Assembly (NCBI RefSeq): GCF_001625215.2
Contig: NC_030384.2
Span: forward strand, 43,124,390-43,188,389
Direction: 5' to 3'
From: Daucus carota subsp. sativus
Taxonomy: Eukaryota > Streptophyta > Magnoliopsida > Apiales > Apiaceae
DNA: 64,000 nt
The notes beneath the pieces are model-generated. The model did no database searches. It was not told where the DNA came from and saw nothing but the letters and a program-made list of their open reading frames with translations. Positions 49,601-62,720 of the stretch are shown here, one piece after another. Both the position numbers and the translations under genes were made by a program. How positions within the stretch are numbered: position 1 is the first letter of the stretch; the number at the start of each line of letters is the position of its first letter.

Positions 49601-52600
49601 AAAGATCTTACAGTAAAAATCTGTGTTGATTGTTGTAAAGATTGTTTACCTGTCAACTAAACAAGTCTTGGGGAAATGTCATTATACAGTAAAGTAAAAA
49701 ATGTGGATGGCATCAAACCTTATATCATGCTTTTGCAACTTGTCACTCTAGCAAATTTTGTCAGATGGGTTATTCGAATAACTTTATGATGTTTAACTTG
49801 TATCGATTTGGAATGATATGTCCTTTCCAGTTTCTGTTCTTGCATTTACAAACTATCTCTCAGCTGTTCATGCATCCTTTATTTTTCTGTTTGTTTTTTG
49901 TCCTTTTAGCAATAAGAAGAAAAGATTTATTATACCCAATAATTATAAAAGAGGAACAGGAGAAGTTGTAGGACCCTTGGTGCTTATTATTTCGCATGTC
50001 CTCTTTAGTAATTTTTATGGATTTGTCTTGTCCTAGTGCCTATTTTCAGTCGGGATTCCAATGCGGGTACCCATTAAACTTAAGGTCCTTGCTAAAGCTG
50101 CTGCTGAGTGTATTCTCATTTCACTGATCATCTCATGTCAATGTCATACTACTGTTTTTTTGTTCAAATTAAAGACACCTTAGTACTTGTTTGTGAACTA
50201 GGATTATATTTCAAAATCTGGATATGGTCAAACGACATGTTTGATTAATATTAAAAGAGTTTGGATTTTGATAGGGATGGGCACGGGGCACTTCGGGGGC
50301 GGGGAGTGCTATCCCCGACCCCGATCCCCGAATTGAATATCCACCCCCGCCCCCGCCCCGAACCCCGAACGGGGATGATTTTCCTCCCCGATCCCCGCCC
50401 TGAACGGGGAACGGGGATCCCCGCGGGGATTCGGGAAATTTTAGTTTTTAATAAAAAATTATAACTTTATAATATATAATATATTTTTTAATAAACAAAC
50501 AAACTACTAACTCCTAATATACTAATAAAATATTATTATTTTATATTTTCAATATCAAATCATATTAAAATTGATTTATAATATAAATAAATAACAATTT
50601 AAAATATATTATATTACAATATATTTATAATCAATCAATAAATCATTTTCTAATTTTTATTATATTATAAAAGTTATCTATTTTTAATAATATATTTAGT
50701 ATAATATATATAAATATATTATTGTTTATATATATACACAATCGGGGTCGGGGAGACATTAATCCCCGACCCCGCCCCGATCCCCGAATTTTTCCTGAAA
50801 CTTTCCCCGATCCCCGCCCCGCCCCCGAAAAATTCCCCGAATCCCCGACCCGAACGGGGCGGGGATCGGATCGGGGTCGAGCGATGCGGGTTCGGGTCGG
50901 GGATCGGATCGGGGTCGAGCGATGCGGGGCGAATGCCTATCCCTAGATTTTGATTTGATCAAATACTGAGGGTCTGTTTGGGAGTGCTGTTAAAAATTGC
51001 TGTGGTGTCAGAAAAAGTGCTGTTGCAAAAATCAGATAACTGTTTGGTCATTTTTTTGATACTTGCTTATTTTGAATTATAATATTAAAAAAAATAATTT
51101 TTTTGGCGAGGTTTGATAGTGAAATTTGTAACAGCTTCCTGCAAAAGCTGAAAACAGCTTTTTCCAAAAGCATGTGAGGACCTGCTTATTCTAAAAGCTG
51201 CTTTTCAGCTAAAAGCTGCTGTTCAGAAAAGCTGCTTTTAAATTTACCAAACAGTTTTTCACCTGCTTTTCAGCAAAAAGCTGCTGTTGCTGTCTGCAAC
51301 AGCAACCCCAAACAGTACCTAACTCATGTAAATTCAAGCATGAAACTGGTATTTTGAAATGATGGCTCAGTTCATGTCTTTTGAAACAAGCATTTGAAAT
51401 GAATTTCATGTTTCCGAACACAATCTATTTTCATTTAGTTGACATTTGACATTGCACTGTACAGAAGAAATTTGCAACCCAAATATGTCCAGGATATGTT
51501 GGAACATTAGATAGGCCAAGTACTAATATGCTCCATACCATATTTAGTGCATGCTCACTTCTCAGGCTGTTTTAACCCTGAAGTGCCCTTTTTTTTTTCC
51601 CTGAAAAAAGGGAATTTCATAAAATTAATCAGATTGTTTATCAAGACATCAATGAACTCCGGGTGAGCATTGCTCACATGTAACACACGATCAGATACAC
51701 CACAAGCAGTCCTGGCTTAATAGTAAGCTACAGTGTTTGCAGATCGTTTAACAAACCTTAAGGAAACCACTCCATCTTTCCACTGAGTCGGCAAAATCTT
51801 GCATTCATCTATCATTCTGCCAAAGTAGGGTAGATTGACAGATGAAGTGCTGACAGATACCTGAAGTCTTAGAACTTTCTCCAACTAAGCTTATATAATA
51901 ATGCGTGATTACTAGCTTATTTGCATGGTACCTTTAATTTAATATATTTATCATCAAACATTCAAACTTATATTTATTTTTGTTCTTTCAACAATTTCTT
52001 AACTTTTATTTAAATTATATATTGAAATATTATAGTATTACTATCTTATTAATTGTTATTTGTATTTTTGTAAAAATATAGATGTTATGAAAATATTTAA
52101 ATATTGTTATTGAATGTGTTATTTTCTAATTTCAGTTTTTACATAATACAAGTAGTACATATTATCATCTCTGTTTAATTTATCTTTTTAGCTTTTCTGT
52201 TCACATTAATTGGTTATTTGTATTTTTTAAATGCATGCATGCTATAAAAAATATTCGAAATTTGTCAAAAAAAAATAATTTATGTTTAGTTATTTTTTTT
52301 ATATAAGTGGTGCATATATTCTCTCCTCTTTTATAATTTCTTCTTTTAAATCATTTTTTAAGTTACGTGGGACTCTGTAACAACCAACCACTGCGACGAC
52401 CGATGATCAACCATAAGAAGTCCCTTACGCTAATTATATAGATTTAATTTAATGAATATCCTCTTTTTTGTCCGAGGATGTACTTGTATGTAGATTGTTT
52501 ATTTAGTTTTGTTACCGATATATGTCAATTTTTGATTAAGTGCTCTTACCTTCTCATTGTATAAACAAACCTAATCATTGAGCAACTTTTCACTTGTGCC

Positions 52601-54152
52601 AGAATTTGAAGATACAGAATCCTGCAATCAAGCATATTATAAGGTATGCTATGTCATATATTTTTTACTCCCCATTGTGTCTGTTGTGCTTGTACACTGT
52701 ATTTGTTGTGCTTTTGTACTGTTACACTTTATGCATGTAGATTATGTATCTTATTAGAAAATTTATGTCTCTGATTTTCAACAACAATAATAGAATTTTG
52801 ATATTTACTATATCTGGTGGCAGATGGATAATGCTCTGATTGATGATAGAAGGATACATGTTGATTTTAGTCAAAGTGTTGCAAAGCTTTGGTCTCAATA
52901 CCGGCGTAAAGATCAGCAGAATGGAAACAGTGAGTTGGCTTCTGATTATAATCCCTATTTATAAATCCATCTCTTGTTTTGGCAAATATATGCAGTTGTG
53001 AACACATGCACGAGATTAATTTGGAAGGGTCTACCTGGCTGTTTTGTTCAACTTGTTAACATTTCCTGTTTTGTTACTGTAGAAAAAGGTTGCTTTAAAT
53101 GTGGTGCCCCTGATCACATTGCCAAGGATTGTACTGGTAGCCCAACTGCAAAGCACCAACCTGCAAAGTACATCTTGAAAGATGACAATACCCAGCGTGG
53201 TAGCAACAACAAGTCTAGGTTTGTCACTTGATGCACCTAAAGATTGATATTTATATGATCTTCCATTGATTTTTCAAGTGTCTCATGTTGTAATATTCTT
53301 TAATATTGCAGTTATGAAATGGTTTTTGATGGAGAATCTGGTGGAAGTCCACGACGAAGTAAGGCTCATGGTAAATATGAAGTCGAGGATCATAATGGGA
53401 AACCAAACATGAACCACCAACGTCCGGATGAACGCAAGTCCAGGGATTACAGGAATAGAGACTCTCATGATAGGCATAGGCATATTGACAGAGAACAGAG
53501 AGAGGATGAGAGAGATGGGGGTAGAAACCATTCACGAAGTGGTAGGGATCAAGGTCACAGCAGAAGGGAAGGGAAGGAGTTTAGAAACGAAAGTGGCAGT
53601 ATTCGCAGAGATGGAAAAGTGCATGACGAGTACAAGAAAAGGAGTTTAGAAAGTGATAGTCTTCGAGATGAGAAGCATGAGAGAGATTATTCAAAGAGGA
53701 GTACAGTTGAAGGTAGCCGTAGGGATGAAAGAGAGTTAAAAAGTAGGAGTAATGAGAAGAGTAATCCCGGAGATAGGAGGGATGTCAGACATTATGAAAA
53801 GGGAAGTGCAGAGAATAACTCGCGTGGAGATACAAAAGATGAAAGAGAGCGTAAACGGAGTGTCGAGAAAGAATCTCATGGAGGCAGGAGGGATGATAGG
53901 GAGTACAGAAAGAGGAATGCAGAGACTGGGCACCATGGAAGCAGGCGTGATGAAAGAGATTATAAGCGAAGGAGCACAGATGATGATGTTCGAGCTGATC
54001 AGACTGAAGATGGGAGTGAAAGAAAGGGAAAAGTACATGATTATAAGCGAGACAGAAGAGATGAGCCATATGATAGAAAGACGCATAATAATTCTGATGG
54101 TCACAAAAGCAGCAGGGAGGATCAGGATTATGAAAAGAGAAAGACCAAGTAA
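46625..54152 (+). CDS. CYP59: CYP59-type cyclophilin with RRM and zinc knuckle
   Basis: Fourteen exons: 46625-46722, 47163-47267, 47438-47555, 47723-47773, 48349-48440, 48550-48649, 48892-49014, 49109-49186, 49319-49365, 49438-49493, 52603-52643, 52824-52929, 53083-53218, 53312-54152. Total 1992 nt, 663 aa. Residues 1-165 are a cyclophilin domain (start [19 protein letters not shown]); the usual catalytic Arg position reads Asn (FHNVQKDF) and the usual Trp is Tyr (YLDEKHT), as in the CYP59/PPIL4 group, so peptidyl-prolyl isomerase activity may be low. An RRM follows (about 243-321, [16 protein letters not shown] to [11 protein letters not shown]), then a CCHC zinc knuckle with C342, C345, H350, C355. 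The C-terminus from about 385 is Arg/Asp/Ser/Glu-rich. CYP59 binds RNA and the RNA polymerase II C-terminal domain and links transcription with pre-mRNA processing. Nuclear by family. The tail is longer than I recall for Arabidopsis. Confidence 0.94.
50272..50945. mobile_element. hAT (Ac/Ds-like) MITE, GC-rich, in CYP59 intron 10
   Basis: Inverted ends TAGGGATGGGCACGGGGC and, reverse complemented, TAGGGATAGGCATTCGCC. Perfect 8-base target duplication GATTTTGA (50264-50271 and 50946-50953). Both arms are made of CCCCGATCCCCG-type words in opposite orientation, so the DNA can fold; the middle is AT-rich. The TAGGGATG terminus is the Ac/Ds signature. Confidence 0.92.
50971..51319. mobile_element. 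TIR MITE (GGTCTGTTTGG type) in CYP59 intron 10
   Basis: Inverted ends GGTCTGTTTGGGAGTGCTGT and, reverse complemented, GGTACTGTTTGGGGTTGCTG. Internally rich in AAAAGCTGCTTTT and AGCTGCTTTTCAGC words. It starts only 25 bases after the hAT MITE. The target duplication is unclear, so the superfamily is left open. Confidence 0.78.
51588..51900 (-). mobile_element. LINE fragment with RNase H tail, in CYP59 intron 10
   Basis: On the minus strand the sequence reads [17 protein letters not shown], stop, [10 protein letters not shown] and ends in [13 protein letters not shown], the C-terminal part of a plant LINE RNase H domain. It is followed by a run of about ten A on the same strand (51590-51600). 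The in-frame stop shows decay. The 5' end was not found, so the upper coordinate is approximate. Confidence 0.65.
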
Positions 54153-55510
54153 TGCTGCTACTCATGATAATCGAGTGGTTGATGGTGTCTCGGATGGAAG
54201 CAATCGACTTTAGAAGAGGGAAGTGTCGTAATGTCGTGTACCATGGATTCCAAAGTCGGTAGCTTTGGATGAACGAGTTAGTAAGTTTATGTATGAGATT
54301 TCATATATGTATCCATGGATTTGCAGAGTGTAATTACCTATGAAAGTCTGTTGCAGCATTTTAGTTATTAATCAGTCTTCCAAGGTGACTACCAAAATTT
54401 TCTTTATTCAGACAGAATTCTTTGTCATCAAATTGTTCTGTTTTAGAAACATTATATAGCAGACAATTCTTTATTTAGTAACATTATATAGCAGACAATT
54501 CCTTATTTAGTAGATAAGCCATGGAATTGTCAACTGCTGGCTGGGTAAGTTTGTTTTATGTGACGCTTATTTGCAGGTGTTTACCAAGTTTTTGTTCATC
54601 GACTTTGGAGTGGTTTTTATTGATGTATCATATTTTTGTTTTTGTTTTTGTTTACAGTGATATATATTCAAGGTCAGGAAAAGCACGTCTGGAACTTTGT
54701 CTGTATTTTCAGGAAAACACGCCTATATCACTAAATGGGAGGGAGCATAATTGAGAGAGATTGTAGACAATTGATTGTTTGTTGGTAATAAACTATAATT
54801 ATATTTATAAAGATTGTGGAAAGAAAAAGAATCCTATATTGCCAATAATGTGATATAATAATTGATTTACAGGGACCAAGATCCTTATTAAATTTTTGTA
54901 ATTAAAATTTACAATTTTAAAAAAGAAATAAATTAACACCACACGCAATTTAGCCATCAATATATAATTTATATTCATTAAAATAATAAGACATATCTTG
55001 ATATTCGTTACTAAAAAATGTTTCTCTAAATTACATAAAAGCGAAATGCTTTTCTGGTCGTTGATGTAATCCGGGTAAATCAACTAATGTTCTTCTCGTT
55101 TGCGGCATGTAGTTATATATTATATATAATTATATTATAAATAAAATTTACCTTCATTATATAATATATTTATAATTAATTATAAAAAATATACTTTATA
55201 TAAAATTATTATAAATTCAATTCTAAAATTTACAATAAAATGAAAATATAGTTATATTATAATTAGATTAACATTAAATATTTTGGACTCAGAGTTGAAT
55301 TATGAAAACATAAAGTTGAAAGCTACTGATTATTACTGATAGAGGTAATTAATTCTCTGTAAAGAATTAAATAGGAAAATATATGGGACGATGACTAGGC
55401 ACTAGCTTCCTGCTTCCTCTCCATAATTTTTCTAGATAAAATAAAACTCACGCTAAACCCCCCAGCCTATTTCTCATTCTACAAGTGTGTGAACGGAGAC
55501 TTATACGGAA
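54153..55510. other. Intergenic region between CYP59 and YchF
   Basis: 3' UTR of CYP59 and promoter of the YchF gene, with AT-rich sequence (54880-55260) between. A sequence near 54420-54515 is partly duplicated (ACATTATATAGCAGACAATTC occurs twice, about 40 bases apart). No coding region is supported. Confidence 0.5.
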
Positions 55511-55772
55511 ATGGCGAGAATAGCATGTCATCAACTGGTGCCTTCATCAATGGCTCTTCTTCCACTCAAGTCCAGTCTACTCCATCCTAGCTCCGCTCTC
55601 CTCTGCCGCCCAAGCTTATCAGTAGCAATTGGACTTGGGAGGCGCCAATACTCTTCTAAGGTTACCATGAGTTTGAGAGCTGGCATTGTTGGTCTCCCTA
55701 ATGTCGGAAAATCTACTCTCTTCAACGCTGTTGTTAGTCTCACTCCCTCCCTCCCTCCCTCCCTCCCTCCCT

Positions 55773-55848
<76 letters not shown>

Positions 55849-58800
55849 CTCGCTCTCCCTCTCCCTCTCCCCCTCCCGCCCCCCCTCTCTCTCCCTCTCT
55901 CTCTGTGCTTGATTAGAAATGAAATGTTGCTACTAGCTTTCTAGTTGTATCTATATGGAAGGATATAGAATGGAAGCCTAAAGCATCTCTCTTTATAATA
56001 TTTCCCCATGGCTATTTCCCAATACTAAACAGTATATACCATTGATTTTTATGCAAATTAAATTAATTAAAAGCTTGATAAGTTGTACCAGCTGTGGTGT
56101 TAAATTTCTAATTGAGCTATCTATATTGATATTTTCCACAAATTACTGGAGTAAACCACCATTTCATCTAAACATTTAATTGATGAAGTAATATCCGTAG
56201 ACGAGAAACAAGAAGACTTTGTTGATGATACAAATCATATTAGTGAAGAAGACAATTTTGTGAATCTTGATGACAGAGGAAGATGAAATGGACTAATTAA
56301 CTTTGCTTTCTTTATTACTTTGGCAGTTTGGCTTTAAATTGTTCCACTTGGAGTCTTGGACTTTATATTATGTTAAATTAGGTTGCTTTATTAGTTAAAT
56401 GCTTCTTATCTAGGAATTATTGTCTATGAATTATGAATTAACAATATTATGATTTATGCATAATATATCATTTATACATGTATATTTAGCTGTCTTCGAT
56501 GAGCCCACTAAGTAATCGATCATATGCCTGTGTTACCACAAAGTCCCTTATGCTGGTCTGTGTTTCTATGTATTGAACAGCTTTGAGGATCTTAGAATTA
56601 GACATTTAGTAGATGTTTGTGTGGCTTAACCTGACCAGGTCATTTCTTGTTAATTTTCCAGTTACGTCCAACATTATATAGTTTGTAAACCGAAATCACA
56701 ATAATATACACTTAAATATTTGATGAATGTTATATTTGATTAGTAAGGCGATTTATCAAATTCTGTACGACTTTTCGTCAGTTTATCTGTAGCCTTTGAC
56801 ATACCTTTTCAGGTTGAGAATGGAAAAGCACAAGCTGCTAATTTTCCTTTCTGTACAATAGAACCAAATGTCGGAATTGTTGGTGTACCTGATCCACGTC
56901 TCCAAGTACTTTCTGATCTCAGCAAATCTCAACGAGCTGTTCCAGCATCTATAGAATTTGTAGATATTGCTGGGCTTGTAAAGGGAGCTAGTCAAGGGGA
57001 GGTGATTTTTAGTTATCTATTTTTTTATCCATATTTTCTTGGTATTATCTGTAAGTTGTTCTTTGGGAGTGATCTAGCCACTTTTTAGATGATGGCATAT
57101 GATTAAGATCTAGCATTTTGTTGACTGCAGGGTTTGGGTAACAAGTTTTTGTCACACATTCGTGAAGTGGACTCCATACTCCAGGTAATATTCATATGCG
57201 TAGAGATGTTTTCCCAGCTTTTAATACCTATTTGAAAGTTATTCAGTGTTTGGTGGTTATAGTATATTTTACTAGATTTGAAGTCATGTCAAGAGGGCAG
57301 TAGGGTTCAAGATGTATATTTTACTTTAGTTGTAAGATTGGTATATATGGTTATAGTATCTGGAATTCTGGATGTGTGAAGACATAAAAGTTCCATAATT
57401 ACATTCATTTTTTATTACCCTCCTTTTGGTTTAAAGGAGTTGAACATGGTCACAATTGTCATAAAACAATGTTTACTTTGGGTTGTAGATATCTTTACTA
57501 ATGGTTTCAGTATTTTTTATAGCTTTCTGTTTGAGCTTTGTGATTGTATACTCTGTGCAAGTCTAAATAAATTAGCGCTATTATTGGTCTATGATCAACA
57601 TCTAACCAAGGAAACAACAGTTTATTTTAAAATGGCTGTAACAACTCTTTACCACCGTATCACTGGCATGAACCATCAATTCTTGATAACATAAAGCTTA
57701 GTGATTTGGATTTTTGACACTAAAAAAGGCAAACATATGATTAGGATTCGTAGTCAAACATATCTGCGTAGATTTTTTTCCCTTCCCCTGTCTCCACTCA
57801 TAGAAGCTCGTGTTTTAATTATTAAAAGTTTTTGAATTTTATATTTAGAATCTTCAACCATCTTTATTTAAGAAGACTCTTTTCATTTTTCCAGGTGGTT
57901 CGTTGTTTTGAGGATAATGACATTGTTCATGTGAATGGAAAAGTAGATCCAAAGTCTGATATAGATGTCATCAACTTGGAACTTGTTTTCTCAGATGTAG
58001 ACCAGGTATGTTATTATATATTTATCTGCTACCGTGCGGGGAGTATAATTGTCGCAGGAGATACTTTGCACTGTTGTATTTCCTGAAGTACTTGTTCCAG
58101 ACATCACTCAAGATCTAAGAAACTAAATGCTGTAATGCAGTCATTAGATAGTTTTTATTAACTTGGAAGGGCATAATAGGACAGTTAAAGGGTATGTTGG
58201 CATTCTATTTTTATTGTGCATTCTTTTTAGTCTAGTTTAGATGAGATGAGAGGGTGTTTGGTTAATTGTTTCACTACTTGTAAGAGAATAAGAGGTAAAA
58301 GTACGCCAAGGGTACTTGTTTTCCTCTTATTAGATGTACAAAACAGTAAAACAAACAGGGGAGAATTTTGTTTTTTCATCTTTCCTTTTTGGCTTCTGTA
58401 CACCCAAGTTTGTTAATTTTTGTTGAAAGGGCGGGCATGATATACATCACTGTTAAGGCCGGGTTAGATAGATGGTCATAGGTTAATCAGGATGACTAAC
58501 AATTCAATATTCCCTGGTGTCCGGTTCTGATTCACATTAATAAATTTGTTTTCAGTCAGTTATAAAGCATGTTATCAGTCTATCACATATCATGGTTTCG
58601 TTGCTGTGTCCAGCTTCACATATAGACCCACTATAGTACCTAGGTAAGACATAATTGGGAACAATGAGCCTTGCACATCAATGTGACTAGTACAGGAAGT
58701 AGACCTGTAGCTACACAAGTAGCTCTGAGGAGAATCTGTCTGCACTCGGAAGTTGCGAATTTGCTTTATGAATTCTGACTACCCTTCCCATCAGCAATAA

Positions 58801-61800
58801 CCTCATGAGCCCATATCTGGTCCATCTTATTTAAGAACCATATGCACATATGGAATTAGCACTAAGAACGTACACAAGATCATAGGAAAGATAGGGTTGG
58901 GTACTGGTAGTATTTCATCATAATGCGGCATTTTTTTTTTATTGAATCCTTGCTCCAAAAAAATATAGATCATGTTTTATGGTTCATATATGCCTGCTAC
59001 TCGATTGAGTGAACCCCACTGGAAACTCACAATTCTTAAATTCTACTGTATTATGGGGTATGTAGTAAGTCACCAAAACCACACCATATTTATCCTGTAA
59101 TGTGAGTGAAATTCACCCTCAATTTAGGATTCCCTTCTATACAGATTACATCCATTTTCTTAATCATATGCCACAGATGTGCATCTCTTGTCATATCATT
59201 GTTTACCAGTATGTATCAAAGGGGCTTTAGGTAGCATATACAACCTATATTTCATTGTTTAACCTGGAACATATGTCTGAAGTGCCTCCCTGCTTGTATT
59301 ACATGGCTTACAACTGCTTTTGTGATCTTCAATTTTTTGTGTTTCTGTAAACTTCCAACATATCATACTAAATAAGTTAAGCTAATGGAACTAAACTGTA
59401 ATGTTTACAAGAAATGCAGATTGAGAAAAGAATTGATAAACTGAAGAAAGGCAAATCCAGTCCACAAGCAAAAGTTAAGGTATCTCTTGCTTCCAGTTTG
59501 TTCTTACTTTGCGAAGAAGTGAGTGGGAACTTTGTCAGCTGATATTTGAATATGTTATATTCAAATTTTAGGAGGAAGCAGAAAAATCTGCATTGGAAAG
59601 AATTCAGCAGGCGTTAATGGATGGAAAACCAGCTCGATCAGTTCCTCTAACAGAGTTTGAAAAGGATGCTATAAAGCACATGTGTTTACTTACAATGAAG
59701 CCAGTCATTTATGTGGCTAATGTAGCAGAATCTGATTTGGCTTCACCTGAAGAAAATCCTCATGTCAAAGATGTGATGAAGCTTGCTTCAGAGTTAAAAT
59801 CTGGAATAGTAACTGTCTCGGCACAGGTTGGTTGTAACTACGTACTAACACTGTATTTATGCAACATTATGTATGTATTCGCATATGCAGAGTTCATCAT
59901 CTGGTAAAGATAGAGAGTTCTCTTATTGATAAACAAAAAATTATTATATAATAAAAATTAAAGAAGGACCCATCATCAATGTATAATTTCAGACATACAA
60001 GATAGTCATTTTAATTATTCTTGACCTGCAGTTGAATGGGGTGGGTCGTTAGTCGTTCTTGTTTGTTTATTCAATATTTGCATGTTTACTACATGTTGCT
60101 AATGCTAGTGTTGTTCCCACGGAATATCTACTAGTTATACATTCGGGTTTTTTCCCCCAGGTAGAATCAGAGCTTACTGAACTTCCATCAGAAGATAGGT
60201 TAGAATTTTTGAACTCGCTAGGTGTGGATGAAAGTGGCCTTGGAAATCTTATCAGAGCAACATATGACCTTTTAGGACTTCGAACATATTTCACTTCAGG
60301 GGAAAAGGTGAAGTAACGTAAACACTCTAATCATTTGGCAAATCTTTGTTTCAGCTATTAACCTTTTTCTGTATCTATGATACAGGAAACAAAGGCATGG
60401 ACTATACTATCAGGTGTGTTGGTTTTTGATCAGTTTTATATTACTTTAAAATATTCATCTTGTTTTTTAGTCTTTACTAATATTTTTTTTTGCAACCTTT
60501 AAAAGTGATCCCCCCCCCCAAAAAAAAAAAAAAAAAAAAATCTATCAGAAAAACCTTTGTGTGCCAACATGACTGTCAAATTAGGTGGATGCAAAATTCA
60601 GCAATATTATGAAATTAAAAGGCATTAACAATATTATTCTTAAAGGCTGAGGACAAATACAAGTAATAACTTTCAATTGCTGCTATGACTGATAGTTGTG
60701 ATGTGTCAGGTATGACCGCACCTCAAGCAGCTGGAGTTATCCATTCCGACTTTGAGAAGGGTTTTATTCGAGCAGAGACGGTATGCAGCGCTTTTTACTT
60801 TTGGTGTCCTTCCCCTAATATATATCAATATAAATGACAAAACGATATGCCATTCTAATATATTATACAATCATCTTCCTGGAAAGAAATGTGAACAAGA
60901 CATTTGTACCTTCAATTTGGTATTTGGTTTGCTTTAAAGCTTTCTTTTTCAATTTTGTAATATAGAGTGTATTATCCAACCAGTGAGTTATATTCATATT
61001 TGTATTTTGCATTGTATTTGTTTCTTTAGGTTGCCTATGATGATTTTGTTGCAGCTGGTTCACTTGCTTCTGCAAGGGAGAAAGGACTTGTAAGTTGATG
61101 TATCTCCTTCCATATGTGATTTCTGGTTCTTTGCACATCATTTCTTTGTATAGCTAAGAATATAGTAATTTCTTTTTAGGGTAGTTAAAAATCACTTGTT
61201 ATTAGAGAAGAGCTAAGCATTCAGGAGCCTGTTTTCTTAAATGTGTTTTTTCAGGGGTATTTATTAGTTTTATGTTGTTTCAAACTTGTCGTGCCCTTGA
61301 CTATCATGATTGGTACAATAAAAGTCATATTAAGAATGTTAATATTTTGAGTGTTTACGTTTTTCGGTTTGTTGTGCAGTTGCTATATGCCTATATAATT
61401 TAGAGTTAAAATATATTTGAATAATATATGCAGTAGTTATTAAAAAGTATGCATGTTCATTAAAGTGTACCGTTACTTGTATATAAATAATTTTTTTATT
61501 ACGTCTTATTTAATGAAATGAAGTTCTTCTATCTGTTTTAAACTTATATTTATATTTTATAATTAGTCAGTTTTTAAGGATTTGTGTTCTGCATGATATT
61601 TATAAATCATACTGTATGTATTTGGACCATAGGTCAAAAAGCCAAATAGACTTCAGAAGCCATTTGATTAGGAATATATTGTTTTTTTCAACGAGTAATA
61701 AGCTAATTACAAAAGATGCCAAATGTCAATAAATGAAATACTAGAATCCAAAACAAACTCAAAGTGTATTTATATTGTGGAGGCCAAGTATATCCTAGTC

Positions 61801-62720
61801 ATCTAGGCTGCTACGACCAATCTAGGTTGGCCTCTTCCCCGTTTAAGCTTTAAACATGTTCATAACATGCTCAAAGTGTTCGGCGCGATGGTCGATTGTC
61901 TAACTTGGTATCCATGAAGTCACAACTGCTGAAAATAACCTCTGTATGAAAAGGCTGTACAGTGGGGTCTCATTGGACCTTCTCTATAACTTAGACCATG
62001 GTGATAAATATTGTATGATACATGATAAATAACCTCATCATTAACAAGCTTATGAGCTTCTGAGCATAAATAGTCATAACTAATATATTGGTTGAATATG
62101 TAATGATATGGTTCTATTAAACCATGCCATGGATGCTTTTATGGGTTCTAAAAGTGTTCTTATATCTTAAAAACGTTCTTTAAAAAGTTGGCAAAAGATG
62201 AAAAATATAAAGAATGCTTTGTACTATGTTGCACAAGTAGATACACTGGATGTATGTTTGGTTTCTCGTACTAGGTTGCACTATCCTTTAACTTTACAGG
62301 CAATTAGTGTCATTAGGGAAACTTCGCCTCAATTGTGGAATCCATGCAAATTTTAAAATAAACTATCAAACAACTTTGTGTGTGTCTGCAAATTTCATAT
62401 ATATATATATAGGGAAGTGCTCAAATACAAGTTTACATATATACGTCGGGTATTACAAAGATATGCAGCCATGGTGTCATATAGCAGAAGTTTAACACCC
62501 TGTAGGTGTAAGCATGTCATGTGGGATTGGGCGGATCATCTGTAAGAAAATCAAATTGACAGCAGTTTTTGTCATCCTAACGAGACATGCATGCATGCAA
62601 TATTCCCTACTCTTTAATCACACTAGACTATACAATTTATGTCCTATGCAGTTGCGATCAGAAGGGAAAGATTATGTTGTCAAAGAAGGAGATGTTATGC
62701 TGTTTCGTTTCAATGTCTGA
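55511..62720 (+). CDS. Organelle-type YchF (Obg-family P-loop ATPase)
   Basis: Eleven exons: 55511-55732, 56813-57001, 57131-57184, 57895-58005, 59420-59479, 59572-59826, 60161-60307, 60386-60413, 60710-60780, 61030-61089, 62652-62720. Total 1266 nt, 421 aa. Residues 1 to about 52 are Ser/Leu/Arg-rich without acidic residues, a likely plastid or mitochondrial transit peptide. The G1 P-loop is GLPNVGKST (61-69) and G3 is DIAGLVKG (from 125). G4 is N262-V-A-E265 rather than NKxD, the YchF signature for ATP preference. The C-terminus ([20 protein letters not shown] to [12 protein letters not shown]) is the TGS domain. YchF binds ribosomes and affects translation and stress responses. Likely the ortholog of the plant organellar YchF, distinct from cytosolic YchF1. 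Intron 1 begins in a large CT-rich tract. Confidence 0.95.
55738..55906. repeat. CCCT/CT-rich microsatellite
   Basis: A run of CCCT units followed by long CT dinucleotides and mixed C/T pyrimidines. It starts a few bases after the splice donor of YchF exon 1 and extends the exon frame as a false Ser/Leu/Pro tail. Confidence 0.95.
60510..60540. repeat. Composite homopolymer C10-A21
   Basis: Ten C followed directly by twenty-one A in intron 8 of the YchF gene, similar in form to the C25-A16 tract at 10892. Lengths are likely unreliable. Confidence 0.9.

Noticed and set aside
50261-50962. Arg/Pro-rich frames in CYP59 intron 10
   Set aside because: They are the GC-rich arms of a hAT MITE with target duplications.
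53736-54165. Long minus-strand frames opposite the last CYP59 exon
   Set aside because: They arise from the repetitive Arg/Asp codons of the sense strand.
55733-55912. Extension of YchF exon 1 through the CT tract
   Set aside because: The frame reads simple-sequence DNA; a GT donor at 55733 joins in phase to the conserved [12 protein letters not shown] exon.
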